From assembly GCA_004144345.1 (NCBI GenBank), contig SEEL01000015.1, forward strand, positions 1-64,000: a DNA stretch of 64,000 bases, read 5' to 3'. Both the position numbers and the translations under genes were made by a program. Position 1 is the first letter of the stretch, and each line of letters opens with the position of its first letter. Under the pieces are notes generated by a model. That model ran no database searches and was not told the origin of the DNA. It saw nothing but the letters and a program-made list of their open reading frames with translations. Shown here piece after piece: positions 54,971-63,995 of the stretch. This DNA comes from Hyphomicrobiales bacterium. GTDB lineage: Bacteria; Pseudomonadota; Alphaproteobacteria; Rhizobiales; Devosiaceae.

Positions 54971-56644
54971 CTAGCGAATGATACCGATATAGGCGCCAAA
55001 CGGCGCAAGACTGAGCGCGCCCTGCGACGGCTCATCGACAATGTAGGGTGCGCCGGAGGGCGCCAGATCGAGTCCGGCCGGCACGGTGACCAGCGCCGCC
55101 TTCTCACTCATATTGAACGCACAATAGAGCTTTTCGCCGCCATCCTCGCGGATGAAGGCCAGCACCCCTTCGGGCGCATCGAGCGTCTTGATCGAGCCGC
55201 GCACCAGCGCCGGATGGGCGCGGCGGAACGCCAGCATCTCGCGGTAATGCGACAGCACCGACGCCGGGTCGGTGACCTGGCGGTCGACGGCCTTGGTCAT
55301 GTGATCGGCGGGCACCGGCAGCCAGGCACGCGTCGCTGTGGTGAAGCCGCCCTGCTGCGACTGGGTCTGCCACACCATTGGCGTGCGGCAGCCGTCGCGG
55401 CCCTTGAACTGCGGCCAGAACTCGATTCCATAGGGATCGACCAGATCCTCGAAGGCGAGCTCCGCTTCGGTCAGGCCCAGTTCTTCGCCCTGGTAGAGGC
55501 AGACCGAACCGCGCATCGACAGCAGCAGCGTCGCCGCGAGGCGGGTGAAGGCTTCCTGCTGGCCGTGCGTCGCCCAGCGCGAGATGTGGCGCACCACGTC
55601 GTGGTTGGAAAAGGCGAGGCAGATCCAGCCATCGGGCGCGTCGCGCTCGGTCAGATCGATGGCCTTGCGGAAATGCGCCGCCGAGAACTCACCGCCCAGA
55701 TAGTCGAAGGTGTAGGCCATGTGCAGCCGGTTGGTGCCGGAGGTGTACTGGCTCATCACTTCGAGCTGGTGCTGGCTGTCGCCGATCTCGCCCACCGACG
55801 TCTTGGCGCCATATTCGTCGAGCAGCGCCCGGATGCGCTCCATGAACACGGCGTTTTCCGGCTGGCTCTTGTCGTAGAGGTGTTCCTGGAAATTGTAGGG
55901 GTTCACCGCTGGCGCCGTGGAGGCGTTGAAATCCTCCGGCTTGACCACCGGGTTCGATTCAAGCCCGAGCGAGTGGTAGTAGAAGTTCACCGTGTCGAGG
56001 CGGAAGCCGTCGATGCCGCGCTCCAGCCAGAAGCGCATGTTCTCGAGCTGGGCTTCCTGCACTGCCGGATTGTGGAAGTTGAGGTCCGGCTGCGAGGCGA
56101 GGAAATTGTGCATGTAGTACTGCATGCGCCGGCTGTCCCAGGTCCAGGCGCTGCCGCCGAAGATCGACAGCCAATTGTTGGGCGGCGTGCCGTCGGGCTT
56201 GGGGGCGGCCCAGACGAACCAGTCCGACTTGTCATTGGTCCGGTTCAGCCGGCTTTCGGCGAACCAGGGATGCTTGTCGGAGCAATGGCTGATCACCTGG
56301 TCGATGATCACCTTGAGGTTGAGCGCATGCGCCTTCTCGACCAGCCGGTCGAAATCGGAGATCGTACCGAACAGCGGATCGACGTCGCGATAGTTCGAGA
56401 CGTCGTAGCCAAAATCCTTCATCGGCGAAGTGAAGAATGGCGAGAGCCAGATACCGTCGACACCGAGATCGGCGACATAGTCGAGCCGCTCGGTGATGCC
56501 GACGAGGTCGCCGATGCCATCGCCATTATGGTCCTGGAACGAACGCGGATAGATCTGGTAGATCACCGCACCGCGCCACCAGTCGCGATCCAGCACCGTT
56601 TCGGCCGGTGTCTTCTGTTCCGTCATCAGCGGCTGGGCGACCAA
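54971..56644 (-). CDS. aglA: Alpha-glucosidase, GH13
   Basis: A 557-residue cytoplasmic glycoside hydrolase of the oligo-1,6-glucosidase/alpha-glucosidase group. Catalytic residues are Asp217 in GFRLDTVNF, Glu286 in SVGEIGD and Asp349 in FSNHD; conserved region I is seen as IDQVISHCSDKHPWF. It hydrolyses the sucrose, maltose, trehalose or similar alpha-glucosides imported by AglEFGK. TTG 56644 has GAGAGGA at a good distance, while ATG 56626 has no ribosome site. An operator for a LacI-type repressor lies just upstream. Confidence 0.93.
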   Translation of the reverse strand: MVAQPLMTEQKTPAETVLDRDWWRGAVIYQIYPRSFQDHNGDGIGDLVGITERLDYVADLGVDGIWLSPFFTSPMKDFGYDVSNYRDVDPLFGTISDFDRLVEKAHALNLKVIIDQVISHCSDKHPWFAESRLNRTNDKSDWFVWAAPKPDGTPPNNWLSIFGGSAWTWDSRRMQYYMHNFLASQPDLNFHNPAVQEAQLENMRFWLERGIDGFRLDTVNFYYHSLGLESNPVVKPEDFNASTAPAVNPYNFQEHLYDKSQPENAVFMERIRALLDEYGAKTSVGEIGDSQHQLEVMSQYTSGTNRLHMAYTFDYLGGEFSAAHFRKAIDLTERDAPDGWICLAFSNHDVVRHISRWATHGQQEAFTRLAATLLLSMRGSVCLYQGEELGLTEAELAFEDLVDPYGIEFWPQFKGRDGCRTPMVWQTQSQQGGFTTATRAWLPVPADHMTKAVDRQVTDPASVLSHYREMLAFRRAHPALVRGSIKTLDAPEGVLAFIREDGGEKLYCAFNMSEKAALVTVPAGLDLAPSGAPYIVDEPSQGALSLAPFGAYIGIIR

Positions 56645-56684
56645 GTCGAAATCCTCTCGTCGGCGCGCCCCGAACGGCGCTTTG

Positions 56685-56698
56685 CCAAAACGTTTTAG
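56685..56698. promoter_or_regulatory. LacI-family operator upstream of aglA
   Basis: CCAAAACGTTTTAG differs at one end position from the perfect palindrome CCAAAACGTTTTGG found twice upstream of aglE. On the minus strand TTGACG and TAAGAA (56735-56730 and 56711-56706, 18-nt spacer) form a plausible promoter placing the operator over the transcription start. Confidence 0.8.
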
Positions 56699-56797
56699 TT
56701 CGCTATTCTTATCGAAGGGAGTGAGGTTCCGTCAACGTCGAGGGGCGGCGACACGGCAATTTGCCGGTCGTCAAAACACGTTGCCGGTCAATGGGTT

Positions 56798-57904
56798 ATG
56801 ACGACACGAACAAAGAGTCCAAGGGCACCGGTAATGGCCGGACGCAATGTGACGATCAAGGATCTGGCCGCCGAGCTCGATCTGTCGATCACCACCATCT
56901 CGCGCGCGCTCAACGGGTACACCGATGTCGGTGAGAAAACCCGCGCCAAGGTTGAGGATGCGGCCAAGCGCCTGGGCTACCGGCCCAACCGCAATGCGCA
57001 GCGCCTTGTGCTGCAACGCACGCACAATGTCGCCTGGGTGCAGAGCGACAACGAGCTCAAATATCTCGATCCGCACTTCGCCGAGGTGATGGCCGGCGTG
57101 CTCGCCAGCGCCCGCGACACCAATTACGACATCGTGCTGACCAGCCATGGCGTGGGCCGCGAGCTGGCGACCTATGACCGCTATGTGCGCGACAATTCGG
57201 TCGACGGCTTCATCGTCGATCTGGCGCGCGAAGAGGATGGCCGCATCGACTTTCTGCTCGAGAGCGGACGCCCCTTCGTGGTGCATGGGCGCGACCGGCG
57301 GGCCAGCCAGTATGGCTGGGTCGACATGGACAATTACGGCAATTTCTATCGCCTGATGCGCATGCTGATTGCCAATGGGCATCGCCGCATCGCCTTCATC
57401 AATGGCGACGAGGCCTTCAACTACGCGCTCTACCGCCACCATGCGGTGCGCGACGCGATCGCCGATGCGGGCCTACCCGAAGACAGTGTGACCATCCACA
57501 ATTCCGCGCACCCGATGGGCGATGCCGGCTTCCGCCTGACGCAGGCGGCCCTCGCCGACCGCAAGGTGACGGCGATCATCTACTCGTCGATCCTGCTGCT
57601 GATGGAGGGCTACGAAGTGCTCGCCGGCGCGGGCCTCCGCGATGGCCGGCCGATCGCCGTCGCCACCATGGATGACGAGTTGCGCCACATCGATCCGTCG
57701 CGCCTCGCGCCGCGCGTCACCTTTGCGCGCTCGTCGCTGAAGGCCGCCGGCTCCGCGCTGATCGCCGAACTCAGCCGCCAGTGCGACGAGCATGCGGCGC
57801 CATCAGGCACGCTGATTCCCTCGACCTTCCAGGTCGCGCCCGATATTGACGGCAGCACGCTCGACGAGCCCCTGCCCGCGAAGCGCCGCACGACCATCGG
57901 CTGA
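56798..57904 (+). CDS. aglR: LacI-family transcriptional regulator of the agl genes
   Basis: A 368-residue repressor. An N-terminal LacI helix-turn-helix (VTIKDLAAELDLSITTISRALNGYTDV) is followed by the hinge and a periplasmic-binding-like sensor domain. ATG 56834 is an alternative start giving MAGRNVTIKDL. It is encoded on the strand opposite to all agl structural genes, between aglA and aglG, whereas in the well-studied rhizobial agl operon aglR precedes aglE. It should bind the AAAACGTTTT palindromes at 56685 and 61691-61720. Confidence 0.9.
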   Translation: MTTRTKSPRAPVMAGRNVTIKDLAAELDLSITTISRALNGYTDVGEKTRAKVEDAAKRLGYRPNRNAQRLVLQRTHNVAWVQSDNELKYLDPHFAEVMAGVLASARDTNYDIVLTSHGVGRELATYDRYVRDNSVDGFIVDLAREEDGRIDFLLESGRPFVVHGRDRRASQYGWVDMDNYGNFYRLMRMLIANGHRRIAFINGDEAFNYALYRHHAVRDAIADAGLPEDSVTIHNSAHPMGDAGFRLTQAALADRKVTAIIYSSILLLMEGYEVLAGAGLRDGRPIAVATMDDELRHIDPSRLAPRVTFARSSLKAAGSALIAELSRQCDEHAAPSGTLIPSTFQVAPDIDGSTLDEPLPAKRRTTIG

Positions 57905-57918
57905 TCGCGGACAAAGAA

Positions 57919-57944
57919 AAGGCCGGCGTTCTGCCGGCCTTCTT
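57919..57944. terminator. Bidirectional terminator between aglR and aglG
   Basis: AAGGCCGGC and GCCGGCCTT form a perfect 9-bp stem with a 5-nt loop, flanked by A-rich and T-rich sequence. It can serve both convergent genes. Confidence 0.85.
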
Positions 57945-57964
57945 AGTCGGGGAGGATGGCGGGG

Positions 57965-59164
57965 CTACTTTACCGAGCCCGCCAGGAGACCGCGGACGAA
58001 GTAACGCTGCAGCGAGAAGAACACGATCAGCGGCACCACGATGGTGACGAAGGCGCCGGCCGTGAGAATTTCCCAATTGTTGCCGCGCGAGCCGAGCAGC
58101 GAGACGAGCTTACCGGTCAGCACCAGCTTGCTCTCCTGCGCCCCCAGGAACACCATCGCCACCAGAAGATCGTTCCAGACCCAGAGGAACTGGAAGATCG
58201 AGAAGCTGGCGAGGGCCGGAAAGCTCAGCGGCAGCACCATGCCGGTGAAGATCTTGAAGTGCGACGCGCCATCGATGCGCGCCGATTCCATGATCTCCTT
58301 GGGCAGGCCCGCCATGTAGTTGCGGAGCAGATAGATGGCGAGCGGCAGGCCGAAGGCGGTGTGCGCCAGCCAGATGCCGAGATAGGTCTTGCCATCCTCG
58401 GCGCCGAAGAAGCGCGCGATGCCGTTATACATCGAGAGCAGCGGGATCAGCGACATCTGCAGCGGCACGACGAGGAGGCCGACGATGACGGCGACGATCA
58501 CGCCCCGGAACGGGAACCGCATCCAGGCCAGCGCATAGGCCGCGAAGGCCGCCATCATGATCGGGATGATGGTCGCCGGGATGGTCACGGTGAACGAATT
58601 GACGAAGGAGCGGAACACGCCGCTGGCGGTCAGCACCTCGACATAGTTCTGCAGCGTGAAGCGCGGCGGGATGTCCGCCACGAAGAACAGGCGCGGGCCG
58701 CGCGCATGGACGAGCCGCGTGTCCGAGACCCATTGGTAATTGCCATCGGAGTCGACGGTGATGGTGCCACCATCGTTCATCGGCATCGAGCCGCCGGCCG
58801 CCGTCGCGTTGGGCGTATCGGCGGTGAGGCCGAAGCCCGAGATCTGCTTGTGCGTGTCGGTGCCGAAGACATTGCCGCTGATGACGAAGCGGCCATCCTG
58901 TTCGACCTGCTGATCGGCGACCGGCAGGCGCACGACATTCTGCGACACCGAGGTCGAGAGCGCCGTCCACCAGCCGGAAACCGCCAGCTGGTCCTTGTCG
59001 CGCAGCGACGAGATCAACAGGCCCGCCGTCGGCACGGTCCAGATGATAACGAGGACGAGCAGCGCCAGATGGGTGAAGAGGCGGCCCGCATCGATGCGCG
59101 CCAGCCAGTTTGGTGTGCCGGTTGCGGGACGCGGGAGGTCGGTGGCGACGTCTACGGTGGCCAT
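57965..59164 (-). CDS. aglG: Alpha-glucoside ABC transporter permease AglG
   Basis: A 399-residue MalG-type permease. After the first helix (about 30-55) comes a large periplasmic loop of about 130 residues that is typical of AglG, then five helices. The EAA loop reads IMESARIDGASHFKIFTGMVLPLS. It pairs with AglF to import alpha-glucosides. ATG 59164 shares one base with the aglF stop (TGATG). Confidence 0.92.
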   Translation of the reverse strand: MATVDVATDLPRPATGTPNWLARIDAGRLFTHLALLVLVIIWTVPTAGLLISSLRDKDQLAVSGWWTALSTSVSQNVVRLPVADQQVEQDGRFVISGNVFGTDTHKQISGFGLTADTPNATAAGGSMPMNDGGTITVDSDGNYQWVSDTRLVHARGPRLFFVADIPPRFTLQNYVEVLTASGVFRSFVNSFTVTIPATIIPIMMAAFAAYALAWMRFPFRGVIVAVIVGLLVVPLQMSLIPLLSMYNGIARFFGAEDGKTYLGIWLAHTAFGLPLAIYLLRNYMAGLPKEIMESARIDGASHFKIFTGMVLPLSFPALASFSIFQFLWVWNDLLVAMVFLGAQESKLVLTGKLVSLLGSRGNNWEILTAGAFVTIVVPLIVFFSLQRYFVRGLLAGSVK

Positions 59165-60180
59165 CAGCGTGTCCCCTCTTCAGCGTTGGCGCGGCGGATG
59201 TTCCAGATCATGATCGGCAACACCGCAAGCATGATGATCACGGCGACGGTCGAGCCGCGGCCATAGTCGAAATTGACGAACATCCATTTGAACATGAAGT
59301 TCGCCAGCACTTCGGTGTCCCACTGGCCATTGGTCATGGCGAAAATGATGTCGAACACCTTCAGCACGACGATGGTGATGGTGGTCCACACCACGACGAT
59401 GGTGCCCCAGATCTGCGGGATCATGATGTCGAAGAAGATGCGGAAGCCATTGGCGCCGTCGATGCGGGCCGCTTCCAGCGTTTCCTCGGGCACGCCGCGC
59501 AGGGCGGCAGAGAGGATGACCATGGCAAAGCCCGCCTGAATCCAGATCAGGATCACCATGAGGAACACCGAGTTCCACACAGGGATGGTGATCCAGGCCT
59601 GCGGCGGCAGGCCGAAGCCGGTGACGATGGCGTTGAGCAGGCCGATCTGCTGCTCGCCGGCGGCGCGGTAGTCGTAGACGAATTTCCAGATCACCGAGGC
59701 GCCGACAAAGCTGATCGCCATCGGCATGAAGACCAGCGATTTTGCGATGTTGCCCCACCAGAGCTTGTCGGCGAGCACGGCGATGATGAGGCCGAAGAAC
59801 GTCGCCAGAGATGGCACGATCAGCAGCCACAGAATGTTGTTGAAGATCGACTGGCGGAAGCCGCCATCGCCGATGGCCCAGAGGTAATTGCCGAAGCCGA
59901 TGAAATTGCCGTTCTTGTCGAAGAAGCTCAGCCGGAAGGTCTCGAGCACCGGGTAGACGAGGTAGACCGTCAGGAACAGCAGCGCGGGAAACAGGAAGAG
60001 CCATGGCCGGATCTGGCTGCGAAGATTATCGCGCCGCGTGATCTCGTCGCCGGAGGACCGTTCGGTGGAGAGGAATTTGTCGAGCAGCCAGTTGGTGCCC
60101 CAGAAATAGGCCACGGTGCCCGCCAACGCGATGCCGATGGCAATCAGCGCACCAAATACCTGCTGCAGAATATCGCTCAT
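59164..60180 (-). CDS. aglF: Alpha-glucoside ABC transporter permease AglF
   Basis: A 338-residue MalF-type permease with about seven hydrophobic segments. The EAA loop is TLEAARIDGANGFRIFFDIMIPQIW. It begins at ATG 60180 (TTG at 60183 directly before is possible) behind a GGGGAGGGG site. It is the second gene of the aglEFG series. Confidence 0.92.
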   Translation of the reverse strand: MSDILQQVFGALIAIGIALAGTVAYFWGTNWLLDKFLSTERSSGDEITRRDNLRSQIRPWLFLFPALLFLTVYLVYPVLETFRLSFFDKNGNFIGFGNYLWAIGDGGFRQSIFNNILWLLIVPSLATFFGLIIAVLADKLWWGNIAKSLVFMPMAISFVGASVIWKFVYDYRAAGEQQIGLLNAIVTGFGLPPQAWITIPVWNSVFLMVILIWIQAGFAMVILSAALRGVPEETLEAARIDGANGFRIFFDIMIPQIWGTIVVVWTTITIVVLKVFDIIFAMTNGQWDTEVLANFMFKWMFVNFDYGRGSTVAVIIMLAVLPIMIWNIRRANAEEGTR

Positions 60181-60268
60181 CAAGCCGCCCCTCCCCTGGC
60201 GTTGCGAGACTTCGGTAGGCTCGGACCCGGCACCTTAGCGCCGGGTCCGCATGCGAAGCTAGATCAGC

Positions 60269-61630
60269 TTATTTGATGGCGTCCCACGACGCCTGGATGC
60301 CGTCGGCAACTTCCTGGGCGGACTTGCCGCCGACGAAGTCGACCATGCCGGTCCAGAACGAGCCGGCACCAACGGCGCCCGGCATCAGATCGGAACCGTC
60401 GAAGCGGAAGGTCGTGCCCGAAAGCAGGATCTGGCCTTCACGCTTCAGCGTGTCGTTGCCGTAGGTTTCGATGTTGGCCAGCTTGTTGGTCGACAGGAAG
60501 CCCGACTGCGCCATCCAGACCTCGTTCGAGATCGGGTTGTTCAGGAAATCGATGAAGGCCTTGGCCGTCGGCGAGTCCTTGGTGATCACGGCGAGCGTGC
60601 CAGCACCGAGCACCGGGGTGCCGAGGTCCTTGGCGGTCGAGGCCGGGAAGTAGAAGAAGTCGGCGTCTTCGCCCAGCACCGTGCCTTCAGGGAAGAAGGA
60701 CGGGATGAACGAAGCCTGGTGGTGCATGTAGCAGGCCGGCGGAACCGAGAAGAGACCCAGCGGGCTCTCGCGGAAGTCCGTGGTACCGACCGCGGCAGCG
60801 CCGCCGGCAACGTTCTTGTCGTTCTTGGCAAACCAGCCGAACTCTTCGATGGCGGCCACGACCTTGGGATCGTTGAACTTCAGTTCGTTCGAAACCCACT
60901 TGTCATAGTCTTCACCGGTCTGGGTGCGGAGCATGATGTCTTCGACCCAGTCGGTCGCCGGCCAGCCGGTCGCACCGCCTGAACCCAGACCAATGCACCA
61001 CGGCGTCTTGCCGTCGGCGACGATCTTTTCGGTCAGGGCCTTGAGGTCTTCGTAGGAGGTCGGGACTTCATAGCCGGCATCGGCGAAGTTGTCGGGCGAG
61101 TACCAGACCAGCGACTTGAGGTCGGCCTTGTACGGGACGCCGTAGAACTGCGGATTGCCGTCCTTGTCCTTGTAGGTGCCGAGACCGACGAACGACGCAC
61201 CCGCCGCGTTGATCTCTTCAACCGTCTTCTTCACGTCGTCGCCGAGCGGCGTCAGATAGCCCTTCGACGCCATGTCGGCGAGCAGACCCGGCTGCGGCAG
61301 GATGGTGACGTTGGCCGACGAACCGGCGGCAGCGTCGATCTGAGCCTGCTGCTCGTAGTTTTCCGAGGAGCCATATTCGACCTGGATGCCGGTGGCATCG
61401 GTGAAATAGGCGAGAACGGTCAGGAACTGCTCCTGGTCGCCACCTTCGCGCCAGGGACCCCAGACGGTCACCTTCTGGCCTTCGAGGCCCTTATGCGCGT
61501 CGGCGAAAGTCTGCAGCGCGTCCCAGCTGAACGCACCTTCACCCTTGGGATACTTCAGTTCCTGAGCATGAGCGCCGGCCGAGATCACCAGCGCAACGGC
61601 GGAAACCCCCGCCAAGAGGTATTTGTGCAT
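60269..61630 (-). CDS. aglE: Alpha-glucoside-binding protein AglE
   Basis: A 453-residue periplasmic family 1 solute-binding protein. A signal peptide ends after GAHAQ (about 22), then LKYPKGEGAFSWDALQTFADAHKGLEGQKVTVWGPW begins the mature part; VPYKADLKSLVWYSPDNFADAGYEVP is typical of sugar-binding lobes. ATG 61630 follows GGGAGGA. It is the first gene of the agl operon, preceded by two tandem LacI operators. Confidence 0.93.
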   Translation of the reverse strand: MHKYLLAGVSAVALVISAGAHAQELKYPKGEGAFSWDALQTFADAHKGLEGQKVTVWGPWREGGDQEQFLTVLAYFTDATGIQVEYGSSENYEQQAQIDAAAGSSANVTILPQPGLLADMASKGYLTPLGDDVKKTVEEINAAGASFVGLGTYKDKDGNPQFYGVPYKADLKSLVWYSPDNFADAGYEVPTSYEDLKALTEKIVADGKTPWCIGLGSGGATGWPATDWVEDIMLRTQTGEDYDKWVSNELKFNDPKVVAAIEEFGWFAKNDKNVAGGAAAVGTTDFRESPLGLFSVPPACYMHHQASFIPSFFPEGTVLGEDADFFYFPASTAKDLGTPVLGAGTLAVITKDSPTAKAFIDFLNNPISNEVWMAQSGFLSTNKLANIETYGNDTLKREGQILLSGTTFRFDGSDLMPGAVGAGSFWTGMVDFVGGKSAQEVADGIQASWDAIK

Positions 61631-62012
61631 GTAGTCCTCCCATCGCACAGTTTGAGGCGCCATTCGGGCGCCCCCGCCATTCCCTGTCTTCCAAAACGTT
61701 TTGGTTCCAAAACGTTTTGGGGCCTGATTATCAAGCCTCACATGGCCGTTAGCGGTGGCACAAACTCGCATAAAGCGAAAAGCGGAGCAAGGTGGCTGTG
61801 CAATCGATACCGGCCCTGTGGATGGGTACGTACATCAGGCGCCGGGGGCGACCGTCCGACACCGGCCGCCCCTTTGAGGTGACCTGCGCCGCCACGCGAC
61901 CAGCAGGCGCCGAAAGTAATGCGACCACCACTTCTTAAGAGTTTTGGCGGTTACTATTGATATTCGCCGCCGTTCCTGCCCCGCAATCAGTATCCGGTCT
62001 TACGAATCTTCG
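61631..62012. other. Intergenic region between aglE and the HD-GYP gene
   Basis: The left part holds the aglE promoter and two operators (61691-61720). A GGGGCG/CGCCCC hairpin with trailing TTT lies at 61845-61872 on the plus strand, with no known gene before it. The rest shows no coding potential. Confidence 0.5.
61691..61720. promoter_or_regulatory. Two tandem LacI-family operators upstream of aglE
   Basis: CCAAAACGTTTTGG occurs twice, at 61691-61704 and 61707-61720, each a perfect 14-bp palindrome, 16 nt centre to centre. They lie 61-90 nt upstream of the aglE start. Their near identity with the aglA site at 56685 shows one regulator, most simply AglR, controls both units. Confidence 0.9.
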
Positions 62013-63107
62013 ATGTTGCTCGTTCTGTCGGCCCAGTACGACACACCTGCCAACACTGTGTTGCGCGGCGGGCACGCGAGCACGGCGCTTGACGCGCTGA
62101 CCAGCGACGACCTCGCGGCTCACGACCTCATCCTGTTCGATATCGACCTCGCCGATGTGACAGCGGTCGGTCAGGTGCGCGCGGCGCGGGGAAGGCTCAA
62201 GGCGCCGCCGCTGTCGGTCTTTGCCGTCGATCGGGGCCGCAACCACCATCTCAACGTGACGCAGGCCAATGCGCTCGGCGCCCGCGCCGTGGTCACCCGG
62301 CCCTATGGGCAGGCCGAGCTCGACGCTGCCCTCGCAGCGCTCGACGTGACGCCGGTCTTCGTGCCGCCGCGCCCCGCCACCGCAGCGCGCCCCCCCTCCC
62401 CTTCGGTCGAAGCCGCCCGCCGCATACTGGGCGCCTCCTTTGCCGCGCTCAGTACGGGGGCGCCACTCGATTGCGACCAGGCGGCCGCGGCCAGCCGCGA
62501 ACTGTTTCTCGGCATCGGCCAGGAAGGGCTGCATGGCTGGCTCGACACCGTGCGCGTCCATCACAGCGGCACGTTCCAGCATTGCCTGCTCGTCACCGGC
62601 GCCGCCGTCGCCTTCGCGCGCGAAGCGGGCCTGTCGGAAGAGGACCGCACGACGCTCACGATGGCGGCGCTGCTGCACGATATCGGCAAGGCGCAGATTC
62701 CGAATTCGCTGCTCGACAAGCCGGGCAAGCTGACCGCGGACGAATTCGCCGTCATCCGGCGGCACTCGCGCATCGGCGCCGAGTATCTGATCCACCAGCA
62801 CGGTTTGTCGCCTGCCATCATCGACGCAGTGCTGCATCATCACGAATATCTCGATGGCAGCGGCTATCCCGATGGGCTCAAGGCCAATCGCATCAGCCGC
62901 ATGGCGCGCATCCTCACGGTCTGCGACGTCTATGGGGCGCTTGTCGAACAGCGCAGCTACAAGGAAGCCAAGAGCCCGGCCGATGCCCTCTATGTGCTGA
63001 TCGGCATGGCGCAGCAGGGCAAGGTCGATTACGGCATCCTGCGCACGCTCGCCGCGGCGCTCGGCTCGAAGCTGCCGGTCACCATGGCGCCGGGAGCCGC
63101 CGCATGA
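62013..63107 (+). CDS. HD-GYP domain protein with degenerate receiver
   Basis: A 364-residue protein. Residues 1-110 have a receiver-like fold (HDLILFDIDL with possible phosphoacceptor Asp; the Lys position is Arg in TRPYG). Residues about 170-350 form an HD-GYP domain with FQHCLLV, LLHDIGKAQIP, HHHEYLDGSGYP, all metal and GYP residues being intact. It probably hydrolyses cyclic-di-GMP. ATG 62013 is chosen over upstream non-ATG starts because the hydrophobic beta-strand begins there; no good ribosome site is seen. It overlaps the PilZ gene by 4 nt. Confidence 0.87.
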   Translation: MLLVLSAQYDTPANTVLRGGHASTALDALTSDDLAAHDLILFDIDLADVTAVGQVRAARGRLKAPPLSVFAVDRGRNHHLNVTQANALGARAVVTRPYGQAELDAALAALDVTPVFVPPRPATAARPPSPSVEAARRILGASFAALSTGAPLDCDQAAAASRELFLGIGQEGLHGWLDTVRVHHSGTFQHCLLVTGAAVAFAREAGLSEEDRTTLTMAALLHDIGKAQIPNSLLDKPGKLTADEFAVIRRHSRIGAEYLIHQHGLSPAIIDAVLHHHEYLDGSGYPDGLKANRISRMARILTVCDVYGALVEQRSYKEAKSPADALYVLIGMAQQGKVDYGILRTLAAALGSKLPVTMAPGAAA

Positions 63108-63736
63108 AGAAGCCCACCGGGAATACGCCCTTCGCCGCGACGCTCGATATCCGCTTCGTCGGTGCCGTGCAGGGGCGCTATGTGCTGCCCGACAGCGGCA
63201 GCCCCACCGTCCATTCCTGCCGCACCGCCAGCCTCTCGCCGTCCAGCGTTGTCATCGCGGCTGCGGTGGTCGGCAAGGTGGGCGAACGCGTCGTGCTGCG
63301 GCTCGAGGCGCTGGGCACGCTCAACGCGACCATCACGCAGATCGTCCCGGGCGGCTTTCGCGCCGATCTCGTGCTCGACGATGCCGGGCGCGTCCACATC
63401 GCCTCGCAGATCAACTGGCTGAAGCGGCGCAGCCTCCGGCAGGCCGGCAACAAGCGCGAGGGCCAGCGCCTGCAGCCGCGCGACCCCAAGAGCCATCTCT
63501 ATGTCGACGGACAGGAATATGAGTGCTTCGTCATCGACGTCTCACCCTCGGGCATAGCGGTATCGGCCAGCCTCGCGCCACCCGTCGGCACCATCGTTGA
63601 TGTCGGCGGCTTGCGCGGGCGCGTCGTCCGCCACATGGAGGGCGGCATCGGCATCGCCTTCGACGAAACGCATGAAGCGACGAGCCTCTTCGAAGCTCTC
63701 ACCCTGCGGCCGCCGGCCAATGACCGGGCGGGCTGA
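63104..63736 (+). CDS. PilZ-domain protein
   Basis: A 210-residue protein. The C-terminal half carries a PilZ fold with basic RLQPR and DVSPSGIAVSA (the D/N-x-S-x-x-G motif) and GIGIAFDE at the end. The N-terminal half (ISVRTASLSPSS-like, residues about 40-105) resembles a second, weaker PilZ module. PilZ proteins bind cyclic-di-GMP, so coupling with the preceding HD-GYP phosphodiesterase (4-nt ATGA overlap) makes functional sense. Confidence 0.85.
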   Translation: MKKPTGNTPFAATLDIRFVGAVQGRYVLPDSGSPTVHSCRTASLSPSSVVIAAAVVGKVGERVVLRLEALGTLNATITQIVPGGFRADLVLDDAGRVHIASQINWLKRRSLRQAGNKREGQRLQPRDPKSHLYVDGQEYECFVIDVSPSGIAVSASLAPPVGTIVDVGGLRGRVVRHMEGGIGIAFDETHEATSLFEALTLRPPANDRAG

Positions 63737-63744
63737 GGACGGGG

Positions 63745-63921
63745 TTACGACCGGCCGGTATCGCGGAACGGCGTGAACAGCAGCGAAGATCGCCGCCCCT
63801 CGAACGCATCGCGGAAATCGTCGGGGTTGAGGCCCATATCGCGCAGGAAGCGGGCGTCGATCTGCGACAGCTCGCGCCGGTCAATGCGGCCGGCGCCGCG
63901 CGTCTTGGATTTGCCGAACAT
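63745..63921 (-). CDS. DUF1127 (YjiS-like) small protein
   Basis: A 58-residue basic protein with the DUF1127 pattern ELSQIDARFLRDMGLNPDDFRDAF. The start ATG 63921 follows GGAG by 7 nt. It is convergent with the PilZ gene and is the third DUF1127-like gene in the window. A 10-nt direct repeat (ACGGATGACT) spaced 20 nt lies upstream. Confidence 0.8.
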   Translation of the reverse strand: MFGKSKTRGAGRIDRRELSQIDARFLRDMGLNPDDFRDAFEGRRSSLLFTPFRDTGRS

Positions 63922-63965
63922 TCAGGAACTCCGTCATACGCCCCCGCGCAATGCAGCAGAGCCGC

Positions 63966-63995
63966 ACGGATGACTCAACATCCGAACGGATGACT
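63966..63995. repeat. Direct repeat upstream of the DUF1127 gene
   Basis: ACGGATGACT occurs at 63966-63975 and 63986-63995, two helical turns apart. The spacing would suit cooperative binding of a regulator on one face of the DNA. The window ends 5 nt later, so further copies cannot be seen. Confidence 0.35.
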
